NCBI GenBank assembly: GCA_003219995.1
Contig: QHRC01000142.1
Location: 3,749 to 15,150 of the forward strand
Length of the DNA stretch: 11,402 bases
Reading direction: 5' to 3'
Origin: Verrucomicrobiota bacterium
Lineage (GTDB): Bacteria; Verrucomicrobiota; Verrucomicrobiia; Chthoniobacterales; UBA10450
The position numbers and the translations under genes were made by a program. Shown here in pieces: positions 5,825 to 11,402 of the stretch. The notes below the pieces were generated by a model. That model made no database searches, was not told the origin of the DNA, and saw only the letters and a program-made list of their open reading frames with translations. Within the stretch, counting starts at the first letter, position 1. Every line of letters begins with the position of its first letter.

Positions 5825-7096
5825 GTGAAGATTCTCGTCATTGGCGGCGGCGGCCGCGAACACGCGCTGGCGTGGAAATTGAAGCAATCGCCGGACGTTG
5901 ATCGAATTTTTTGCGCGCCGGGCAACGCCGGGACCGCTCAGATCGCAGAGAACGTGGCGATCTCGGCGACTGATTTGCCCGCGCTGGCCCGATTCGCAAA
6001 AGAAACCCGTCTCGATCTAACTGTGGTCGGTCCGGACGATCCGCTGGCGGCGGGGATTGTCGATCTTTTCGTCGCGGAGAAATTGCGGATTTTCGGCCCG
6101 ACCAGATCGGCTGCGCGGATCGAATCGTCAAAAATTTTCGCGAAGGAATTGATGCGCGCGCAAAACATTCCAACGGCCAAGGCCAGCACGTTTTCCGACA
6201 GCGATGAAGCACTGCGTTATTGCGGGCAGCTCCAGTTTCCGGTTGTGATTAAGGCCGACGGTCTCGCGCTCGGTAAAGGTGTGATCGTCGCGCCGGACTC
6301 GGCAACTGCAAAATCGGCAATTAACTCGATGATGAATGAGGGAAGCTTCGGCGAGGCGGGCCGGCGCATTGTGATCGAGGAATATTTACTCGGCTCGGAA
6401 TGTTCACTGCACGCGTTGGTCGATGGAAAAAATTATCGATTGCTCGAATCGGCGCGCGATCACAAGCGCGTCTTCGACGGTGACAAAGGGCCGAACACGG
6501 GCGGGATGGGCGCTTTCAGTCCAGCGATCAATTGGAGTCCCGATTTGGAATTGCAATTTGAAGAAGAAATCATGCGGCCCGTGTTGCGCGGGTTGCTTAA
6601 TGAAGGAATCACCTTTCGAGGGTTACTTTATCCGGGATTGATGATCGCAAGCGACCGCATGCGCGTGCTCGAATTCAATTGTCGCTTCGGCGATCCGGAG
6701 ACGCAGGCGATTTTGCCGCGTATGAAGTCCGATTTGCTGCCGTTACTGGCAGCGACAATCGATGGCGAGGTCGACAATTGCACGATCGAATGGGACAAGC
6801 GCGCCGCTGTTACCGTCGTAATCGCGTCTGGCGGATATCCCGGCAAATACAAAACGGGAACGCCGATTTTTGGCCTCGCGGAAGCGGCCAAGCTCAAGGA
6901 CGTGCAGATTTTTCAGGCGGGAACGCGCCGCGCGAACGGTGAAATTGTGACCGCGGGCGGCCGCGTTCTCGCAGTCACCGCGCTTGGATCGACAATGGGA
7001 TCGGCTCGCACTCGCGCTTATGAAGCAGTCTCGGCCATTCATTTCGATGGCTGCCAATATCGGCGCGATATTGCTCTTGCCGCGGTTACCGGATAA
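5825..7096 (+). CDS. purD: Phosphoribosylamine-glycine ligase (GAR synthetase)
   Basis: The protein has 423 aa, full family length. It joins 5-phosphoribosylamine to glycine with ATP, giving glycinamide ribonucleotide in the second step of de novo purine synthesis in the cytoplasm. Start is GTG 5825, chosen because it leads straight into the family N-terminus MKILVIGGGGREHALAWKL. ATP-grasp features follow: VIKADGLALGKGVIV (141-155), IEEYLLGSECSLHALVDG (about 184-201), HKRVFDGDKGPNTGGMGAFS (213-232) and the metal/ATP-binding LEFNCRFGDPETQ (282-294). The C-terminal domain ends near YRRDIA, as usual. No clear Shine-Dalgarno is seen. No other purine genes are nearby, so it is separated from a pur operon here. 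The next gene begins 8-11 bp after its stop, implying co-transcription. Confidence 0.96.
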   Translation: MKILVIGGGGREHALAWKLKQSPDVDRIFCAPGNAGTAQIAENVAISATDLPALARFAKETRLDLTVVGPDDPLAAGIVDLFVAEKLRIFGPTRSAARIESSKIFAKELMRAQNIPTAKASTFSDSDEALRYCGQLQFPVVIKADGLALGKGVIVAPDSATAKSAINSMMNEGSFGEAGRRIVIEEYLLGSECSLHALVDGKNYRLLESARDHKRVFDGDKGPNTGGMGAFSPAINWSPDLELQFEEEIMRPVLRGLLNEGITFRGLLYPGLMIASDRMRVLEFNCRFGDPETQAILPRMKSDLLPLLAATIDGEVDNCTIEWDKRAAVTVVIASGGYPGKYKTGTPIFGLAEAAKLKDVQIFQAGTRRANGEIVTAGGRVLAVTALGSTMGSARTRAYEAVSAIHFDGCQYRRDIALAAVTG

Positions 7097-7107
7097 CAAT
7101 CGAGGTG

Positions 7108-8238
7108 ATGTTTCGACTTATTCGCCGGTGCGGGGTTGTCGTTTGCCTTTCGATAGGCGCGCATGGCTTCGCCGAATCTCCGGCGCCTTCGGCTTCAACT
7201 GCGCCTCTTCCGAGCGGCGCGCCTGCGCCAAATAAATATTCAGCAGCGCCAACGCCTTCGCCCTCCACACCTCCGACGATGGAAGAACTAATCAACTCAT
7301 TAAGCGCCGCTGATTTGCAGGCAGCGATCACGCTTTTAAAAAATAATTTCACGAATCAAGGCGCAATTACGGAAATGGAATTAAATCGCGCGACCGTTGA
7401 GGGATTGCTGATTCGCCAGGCCCATGGCTTGACGCTTTTATCGAGCCGCGAAAACGCATCCCCGGAAACTCCTTTTTACAGCGAGATTTTCGACGGCCAC
7501 GTCGGTTATGTCCGCTTCGGAACTCTGACTAGCGCGAATCTCAAGGCGACGGACAAAAAGATGGAAGAGTTCGCCTCAAAAAAAATCGACGCCGTAATTG
7601 TCGATCTTCGGGCGAGCGGGGCGAGCGATTTTGCGATCACGGCGGAGTTTGCGAAACGATTTTGTCCCAAAGGCAAATTGCTTTTCACCGTGCGCAAACC
7701 AGCCGCGCGCCAGGACCGGGCGTTTTCTTCTGATCGCGATCCGGCCTTTCAAGGGCTCTTACTGGTGCTGGTCGATGGCGAGACGGCCGGCGGCGCCGAA
7801 GCGGTTGCGGGCGCACTGCGATTGTATGACAAGGCTTTAATCATTGGGCAGCCCAGCGCTGGCCGGGCCGTGGAGTATTCCGACCTGTCATTGCCCAGCG
7901 GAAAAGTTTTGCGCGTGGCTGTGGCGGAAGCAGTTTTGCCGGCAGGTCAGTCGTTGTTCCCCGATGGAATAAAGCCCGATTTGCCAGTCGCGATGTCGGT
8001 CTCCGAAAAGCGGCAGATCTTTCAGTTGAGCGCCGAAAAAGGAATGGCGCCGTTTGTTTACGAAACCGAACGTCCGCATCTGAACGAGGCGGCCTTGTTG
8101 GCGGGGACTAATCCCGAGGTGGATGCGGCGGAATCGCAGCGACGCAACCGCGGCCGGGAGAAGCAGCCGGCGCGTGACCCGGTTTTGCAACGCGCTCTCG
8201 ATCTCGTCACCTCGCTCGAGATTTATCAAAAGCGGTAA
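7108..8238 (+). CDS. S41 (CtpA/Tsp-like) peptidase-fold protein, apparently catalytically dead
   Basis: The protein has 376 aa from ATG 7108; a GTG at 7105 would add one residue. It has a likely signal peptide (RLIRRCGVVVCLSIGAHGFA, residue 23 in the longer numbering used here), a Pro/Ser/Thr/Ala linker (24-58), a helical region (59-118) and an S41-like core (about 125-296). The core has GHVGYVRFGTL, AVIVDLRASGASD, LLLVLVDGETAGGAEAVAGA, ALIIGQPSAGRA and FPDGIKPDLPV, each matching a CtpA/Tsp landmark. In CtpA/Tsp the catalytic Ser sits in SASASE and the Lys 25 residues later in TFGKG. Here the aligned residues are Gly229 (TAGGAE) and Arg254 (SAGRA), exactly 25 apart. Both catalytic residues are therefore replaced, and no PDZ domain is evident. 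It is probably an exported non-proteolytic binding or scaffold protein. It lies between purD and rnc. Confidence 0.8.
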   Translation: MFRLIRRCGVVVCLSIGAHGFAESPAPSASTAPLPSGAPAPNKYSAAPTPSPSTPPTMEELINSLSAADLQAAITLLKNNFTNQGAITEMELNRATVEGLLIRQAHGLTLLSSRENASPETPFYSEIFDGHVGYVRFGTLTSANLKATDKKMEEFASKKIDAVIVDLRASGASDFAITAEFAKRFCPKGKLLFTVRKPAARQDRAFSSDRDPAFQGLLLVLVDGETAGGAEAVAGALRLYDKALIIGQPSAGRAVEYSDLSLPSGKVLRVAVAEAVLPAGQSLFPDGIKPDLPVAMSVSEKRQIFQLSAEKGMAPFVYETERPHLNEAALLAGTNPEVDAAESQRRNRGREKQPARDPVLQRALDLVTSLEIYQKR

Positions 8239-8239
8239 C

Positions 8240-8995
8240 GTGCACCCGCTCGAGGAACGCATCGGCTATAAGTTCCGGAATTCGCTATTCCTGGCGGAGG
8301 CGCTCACTCATCCCAGTCTCGGCCACGAGATGCAGCAACATCGTTTTGATAATCAGCGCCTGGAATTTTTAGGCGACGCCATTCTTCAGCTCGTTATCAC
8401 CGAACATCTTTACGGCAAATTTCGTGTCGAGCCGGAAGGACAACTGACCAAGCTACGGTCGCGCCTGGTTTCACGCGACACCTTGAAGAAACATGCGCTT
8501 GCTCTCGATCTTGGCCGCTACCTGCTGATGGGGCGCGGCGAAGAAGCGAGTGGCGGGCGGGCGCGAACATCGACATTGGCCGACGCGCTCGAAGCGCTGA
8601 TCGGCGCGATTTATTTGGACAGCGATTTGAAGACGGCGCGAAAATTTATTCTTGCCCAGGCGCGTGCCGATCTGGAGCAAATCGCGGAAGAACCGGTCGA
8701 CATTAACCCGAAAGGTCATTTGCAGGAATTGCTGCAAAGTATTTCGCAACAGAGCCCGGTTTACGAACTAATTACGCAAAGCGGACCGGAGCACGAAAAA
8801 ACATTCGTCGTGCAAGTGGTGTGGGAAGGAAAAGTTCTTGGAAAGGGCAGCGGACGCAGCAAAAAACAAGCCGAAACAGCGGCCGCGCTGGAAGCAATGG
8901 AGTCGAAGCGCTGGGAAAAGAAACCGGGCCGCAAGCCAAGGGCGACAAGATCGCCGCGGAAAATCAGCCGCGCGACTCGTAAGGCGAGTGATTGA
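8240..8995 (+). CDS. rnc: Ribonuclease III
   Basis: The start GTG 8240, one base after the previous stop, gives 251 aa and the proper N-terminus (HPLEERIGYKFRNSLFLAEA). A longer open frame from 8123 only runs through the preceding gene and is rejected. The nuclease domain (1-150) has the signature QRLEFLGDAILQLVI with Glu42 and Asp46, and LADALEALIGAIYLD with Asp115 and Glu118. These are the four Mg2+-binding acidic residues of the active site. The dsRNA-binding domain spans about 155-224 (NPKGHLQELLQ to GSGRSKKQAETAAALEAM). The enzyme cleaves double-stranded RNA in rRNA maturation and mRNA/sRNA turnover, in the cytoplasm. The last ~28 residues are an Arg/Lys/Ser/Pro-rich tail beyond the usual end. 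The last 32 bp overlap thiD on the other strand. Confidence 0.95.
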   Translation: MHPLEERIGYKFRNSLFLAEALTHPSLGHEMQQHRFDNQRLEFLGDAILQLVITEHLYGKFRVEPEGQLTKLRSRLVSRDTLKKHALALDLGRYLLMGRGEEASGGRARTSTLADALEALIGAIYLDSDLKTARKFILAQARADLEQIAEEPVDINPKGHLQELLQSISQQSPVYELITQSGPEHEKTFVVQVVWEGKVLGKGSGRSKKQAETAAALEAMESKRWEKKPGRKPRATRSPRKISRATRKASD

Positions 8996-9821
8996 GCGCG
9001 TAGATGCTGGTGCCGGCAGCACTTTGCCATTTTAGATGCCGCATGATTGTCGCGTTTACGAATTTCTTTGCGGAGCGGATGGCCCGCTCCAGCGATAAAC
9101 CGTTCGCGAGGCCTGCCGCGATGGCAGCGGAATGAGTGCAGCCAGTCCCGTGTGTCCGAATGTCCCGCACAAACGGTGCGGTAAATTTCGTGATGCGTCC
9201 GTTGTAAAATAACAGATCGATCGCATGGCCACGGCGAAGGTGACCGCCCTTCAGTAGGATGGGCACGCGATATTTTCTTGCGAGTTTTTCTCCGGCAGTC
9301 TGCATCGTGGCAAGATCGACAATCGATTTGCCGCTTAACCTGACTGCTTCGTCGATGTTCGGTGTGATGAGAGAGGCGAGTGGAAAAAGTTCTTGTTCGT
9401 AAAGCCCGATCGCGTCATCGCGCAAAAGCGGCTCGCCGCCAGTGGCGACCATTACCGGATCAACTACAAGCGGAGGAAGGCGCTCACCGCTCGTGATGCG
9501 CTCGGTCAGCGCACTTGCAACCGCCGCCACAATCTCACCTGAATAAAGCAAACCAGTTTTGATGGCCGCGATTGGAAAGCTTTCAAAAAGCGTTTCAATT
9601 TGCGCACGCACGGTTGCGGCGGAGACGCTGCCGATTTTGACGACCTTTCCCGGAATTTCCGCGACCACGCAGGTGACGGCCGTCAATCCATAAACTCCGA
9701 ATGCGCTGAAAGTTTTCAGGTCGGCCTGGACACCGGCGCCAGCGCTGCTGTCCGAACCGGCGATGGTCAGTGCGACGGATGTAGCGATGCTCTGTGAGCG
9801 CCGTTTTTTTCTCCTCGCCAT
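8964..9821 (-). CDS. thiD: Hydroxymethylpyrimidine / phosphomethylpyrimidine kinase
   Basis: ThiD phosphorylates HMP and HMP-P to HMP-PP, the pyrimidine half of thiamin, in the cytoplasm. The ATG at 9821-9819 gives 285 aa. The frame stays open upstream to 10058, but that part lies antisense to the ferredoxin gene and has no family match, so it is left out. Ribokinase-fold motifs are present: ALTIAGSDSSAGAGVQADLK (17-36), VVDPVMVATGG (119-129), LITPNIDEA (151-159), LLKGGHL (189-195) and the anion-hole THGTGCTHSAAIAAGLA (223-239). The N-terminal MARRKKRRSQ is unusually basic, so the true start could be a few codons later. No other thi genes and no TPP riboswitch are seen. The ferredoxin gene lies 37 bp upstream, and its 3' end overlaps rnc by 32 bp. 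Confidence 0.93.
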   Translation of the reverse strand: MARRKKRRSQSIATSVALTIAGSDSSAGAGVQADLKTFSAFGVYGLTAVTCVVAEIPGKVVKIGSVSAATVRAQIETLFESFPIAAIKTGLLYSGEIVAAVASALTERITSGERLPPLVVDPVMVATGGEPLLRDDAIGLYEQELFPLASLITPNIDEAVRLSGKSIVDLATMQTAGEKLARKYRVPILLKGGHLRRGHAIDLLFYNGRITKFTAPFVRDIRTHGTGCTHSAAIAAGLANGLSLERAIRSAKKFVNATIMRHLKWQSAAGTSIYALNHSPYESRG

Positions 9822-9827
9822 CGACTT

Positions 9828-9856
9828 CGGCCCCGAAAGCATTCGGGCCGCTACAA
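9828..9856 (-). repeat. Hairpin between the ferredoxin gene and thiD
   Basis: On the plus strand, CGGCCCCGAA (9828-9837) pairs with TTCGGGCCG (9842-9850) around AGCA: nine base pairs with one bulged C. Read along the minus strand the element starts TTGTAGCGGCCCGAA, sharing TGTAGCGGC with the element at 2503. It lies wholly in the 37-bp gap between two minus-strand genes, where it could act as a weak terminator, an attenuator or an mRNA-stability element. No U-tract follows, so full termination before thiD is unlikely. Confidence 0.5.
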
Positions 9857-9858
9857 GA

Positions 9859-10092
9859 TCAGGCCCCGTCGTTACCGATGGCTTCGACCGGGCAACCTTC
9901 CATCGCTTCCTTGCAGAGGGCTTCTTCTTCCGGGCTCTCCGGTTGCTTGTAAACGTAAGAATGCCCGCCGTCATCGTTGCGCTTGAAATTGACGGGGGCG
10001 GTTTCGCGGCACAAATCGCAGTCGATGCATTGGTCATCGACATAAAATTTTCCGGCAACGTTTTCGGCGTATTTGTTTGCGGCGTCAGCCAT
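9859..10092 (-). CDS. Single-cluster [4Fe-4S] ferredoxin
   Basis: The protein has 77 aa. The ATG at 10092-10090 is chosen because AAAGGG lies about 7 bases upstream and the family match begins here; a longer frame to 10239 adds only unrelated residues. The cluster motif is CIDCDLC (Cys22, 25, 28), with the fourth ligand Cys67 in GCPVEAI, the pattern of small one-cluster ferredoxins that carry a single low-potential electron. Cys60 is an extra cysteine. The protein is acidic (PESPEEEALCKEAMEGC), as usual for such carriers. Its redox partner cannot be named. thiD follows 37 bp downstream; a thiamin link is possible but not required. A divergent membrane-protein/TauE operon starts 127 bp upstream. 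Confidence 0.9.
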   Translation of the reverse strand: MADAANKYAENVAGKFYVDDQCIDCDLCRETAPVNFKRNDDGGHSYVYKQPESPEEEALCKEAMEGCPVEAIGNDGA

Positions 10093-10219
10093 GATTCGGC
10101 CCTTTGAAAGAGTGGATTGGAAGGTTAGGAGAAAACATCGGGGCCGCAATGAAATTTGCTCGTTGACGAGCTCCTGCGCAACCACCAGACAGAGGGGCGG
10201 CGAATCAGGTGGGGCGGAG
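10093..10219. promoter_or_regulatory. Divergent intergenic region with a perfect palindrome
   Basis: This 127-bp gap separates the ferredoxin gene (leftward) from the small membrane protein gene (rightward). It contains GCTCGT-TG-ACGAGC at 10158-10171, a perfect 6+6 inverted repeat that could be an operator or a small RNA hairpin. The TTGACG inside it could serve as a rightward -35, but no good -10 is seen at the right distance. AGGTGG at 10207-10212 and GGAG just before the ATG could serve as ribosome sites for the right-hand gene. Confidence 0.35.
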
Positions 10220-10462
10220 ATGAAAAAAGAGACGGCCAAAACGTTGCGAGCTTTTGCGATCGAGCTGGTGGTCTACGCCGCGCTGGTCGTAGCATATTTT
10301 TTTCTGGTGCTGCATTTCCTGGGGGAGGGACTGCATCAGCTCGAGGTCCGTCATCGATACACCTATGCCGGCGTGGCGATTCTGCTCATCATTGGTCAAG
10401 CGGTCGTGCTTGAAAGTGTAACCACACTTTTGCTGCGGATGCTTCGCGGCCGCTCGGAGTAA
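10220..10462 (+). CDS. Small two-helix membrane protein of unknown function
   Basis: The protein has 80 aa from ATG 10220 (AGGTGG 7 bases upstream). The frame is open further upstream to 10073, but that part crosses the intergenic region and the ferredoxin start, so the shorter form is preferred. A basic start (MKKETAKTLRAF) leads to a TM helix at about residues 13-34 (IELVVYAALVVAYFFLVLHF), a hydrophilic loop with His/Arg/Tyr (about 37-48) and a second TM helix (about 49-70), ending in RMLRGRSE. By the positive-inside rule both ends would be cytoplasmic. The family is not recognised. The TauE/SafE gene starts 4 bp after its stop with its ribosome site inside this gene, so the two are almost surely co-translated; an accessory subunit of the exporter is the natural guess. 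Confidence 0.75.
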   Translation: MKKETAKTLRAFAIELVVYAALVVAYFFLVLHFLGEGLHQLEVRHRYTYAGVAILLIIGQAVVLESVTTLLLRMLRGRSE

Positions 10463-10466
10463 GAAC

Positions 10467-11387
10467 ATGTTTTTCCCAATCTCCGGCGCGCACATCAGCC
10501 CGATGTATTTGATGGTGACCGGGTTTTTGATCGGCGTCCTCGGAGGGTTTTTTGGGGTGGGCGGCAGTTTTATCGCCGGGCCGGCGTTGCGCGCAATGGG
10601 GTTGGACTGGAATTTCGCGGTCGGCACCGATCTCGCCCACATCGTCGGAAAATCGGTAGTGGCGGCCAAACGGCATCGCGCGCTTGGCAATGTCGATCTT
10701 CGACTGGGATTAATCATGGCTCTCGGAACCATCGGCGGGGCGGAAGTGGGCGCGCAGTTGATTCAAATTTTGAAGCGCGCCTGCAACGTCAACCTGGTGG
10801 TAAGCATCGTCTCAATCGCCGTCTATCTGAGCATCTCCACATTCATGATTTGGGAGAGCCGCAAAACGCTCGCGTTGCGCAAGCCAATGCCGCGAGGATT
10901 AGTCAAAGGTGCGACGGCGAAGCAGGATCAGTCGGCATTCATGCATGTCACGCGTGACATTCAGCGACTGAAGATTTGGCCGATTATTAAACTGCCCACT
11001 TCCGGTGTAACCATATCCCTTTGGATCATCCTTCTGGTTGCTTTCGTCGGCGGATTGTTCAGCGGATTTCTTGGGGGCGGCGCCGGTTATATTCGCATGC
11101 CATCGATGGTTTACGTTCTTGGCGTTCCAACGCATCTTGCCGTGGGAACCGATTTGTTTGAGATCATCATCTCGGCCAGTTACGGAACTTTCACGCATGC
11201 GATCAAAGGGAATGTCGACATTTTGATTGCACTCGTCATGCACACCGGCGCGGCCATCGGCGCGCAGATTGGCGCAATCTCGACCCAATATTTTACCGGC
11301 CCGAAAATTCGCCTCGCCTTTGTGCCGCTTCCACTGATCGGTGCGGCGATCGTGATTTACACGCTCATGACGGGCCACAAGGTTTAA
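10467..11387 (+). CDS. TauE/SafE-family sulfite/organosulfonate exporter-like permease
   Basis: The protein has 306 aa. ATG 10467 is preceded by GGAG at 10456-10459, inside the previous gene. It shows the internal duplication of the TauE/SafE family: GVLGGFFGVGGSFIAGPAL with AVGTDLAHIV in the first half (23-60), and GLFSGFLGGGAGYIRMPSM with LAVGTDLFEIII in the second (196-235). Each half has several TM helices and a GAxxGAQ-type segment (GGAEVGAQL; GAAIGAQIGA). The family moves sulfite, sulfoacetate and related anions across the inner membrane; the substrate here cannot be read. A hydrophilic loop of about 50 residues (130-183) between the halves is longer than in the usual ~250-aa members. 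It follows the 80-aa membrane protein by 4 bp, and a probable next gene starts 4 bp after its stop. Confidence 0.9.
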   Translation: MFFPISGAHISPMYLMVTGFLIGVLGGFFGVGGSFIAGPALRAMGLDWNFAVGTDLAHIVGKSVVAAKRHRALGNVDLRLGLIMALGTIGGAEVGAQLIQILKRACNVNLVVSIVSIAVYLSISTFMIWESRKTLALRKPMPRGLVKGATAKQDQSAFMHVTRDIQRLKIWPIIKLPTSGVTISLWIILLVAFVGGLFSGFLGGGAGYIRMPSMVYVLGVPTHLAVGTDLFEIIISASYGTFTHAIKGNVDILIALVMHTGAAIGAQIGAISTQYFTGPKIRLAFVPLPLIGAAIVIYTLMTGHKV

Positions 11388-11391
11388 CTTC

Positions 11392-11402
11392 ATGCGCATT
11401 TT
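11392..11402 (+). CDS. Probable start of a further gene, cut by the window end
   Basis: ATGCGCATTTT begins 4 bp after the TauE/SafE stop, with AAGG at 11379-11382 about 9 bases upstream. Spacing matches that of the previous gene pair, so a third operon member is likely. Only three full codons are visible, so nothing can be said about its product. Confidence 0.4.

Noticed and set aside
8123..8239. Upstream extension of rnc
   Set aside because: It overlaps the coding region of the S41-like gene, and the family N-terminus begins at the GTG 8240.
9822..10058. Upstream extension of thiD by about 79 codons
   Set aside because: It is antisense to the well-supported ferredoxin gene and crosses the intergenic hairpin; the extra residues do not resemble ThiD, which begins properly at 9821.
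9859..10219. TPP riboswitch upstream of the ferredoxin-thiD unit
   Set aside because: No CUGAGA/ACCUGA-type thi-box core was found in the leader region.
10205..10732. Minus-strand open frame opposite the small membrane protein and exporter
   Set aside because: It overlaps two well-spaced plus-strand genes with ribosome sites and shows no family features.

Overview
The window is a gene-dense stretch (about 57% G+C by eye) of a Gram-negative bacterial chromosome. A Tol/TonB envelope cluster, signal-peptide proteins, short intergenic hairpin repeats (one of the GTCATCCTGAGC type, one beginning GTAGCGGC) and Pro/Thr/Ser-rich linkers fit a soil member of the Verrucomicrobiota (Chthoniobacterales-like). 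That assignment is an inference from style and gene mix; nothing in the window is diagnostic.

Layout. (1) 1-2366, + strand: the 3' end of an ExbD/TolR gene, a TonB/TolA-like energy transducer and tolB, tightly packed (2-bp gap, then a 4-bp ATGA overlap). They would form the inner-membrane and periplasmic part of a Tol-type envelope system. No pal gene follows. (2) 2367-2606: a convergent intergenic region of 240 bp filled with hairpins and two dispersed-repeat-like elements. (3) 2607-4592, - strand: an HxlR-family regulator followed after 21 bp by a CPA1 Na+/H+ antiporter, probably one transcript. (4) 4593-4711: a divergent promoter region with an operator-like TACGTA-N4-TATGTA element. (5) 4712-8995, + strand: an HtrA/Deg-like protease without a signal peptide, purD, an S41-fold protein that has lost both catalytic residues, and rnc (RNase III). 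The last three are nearly contiguous. (6) 8964-10092, - strand: a single-cluster ferredoxin followed by thiD, whose 3' end overlaps the 3' end of rnc by 32 bp. (7) 10093-10219: a divergent intergenic region with a perfect 6+6 palindrome. (8) 10220-11402, + strand: an unrecognised 80-aa two-helix membrane protein, a TauE/SafE-family anion exporter, and the first codons of a probable third gene cut by the window edge.

Most genes are housekeeping or common accessory families. The points most worth a second look are the apparent S41 pseudopeptidase between purD and rnc, the small membrane protein coupled to the TauE/SafE exporter, the HxlR/antiporter/HtrA divergon with a candidate redox cysteine, and the intergenic hairpin families. 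No CRISPR array, tRNA, rRNA, insertion sequence or defence system was seen.
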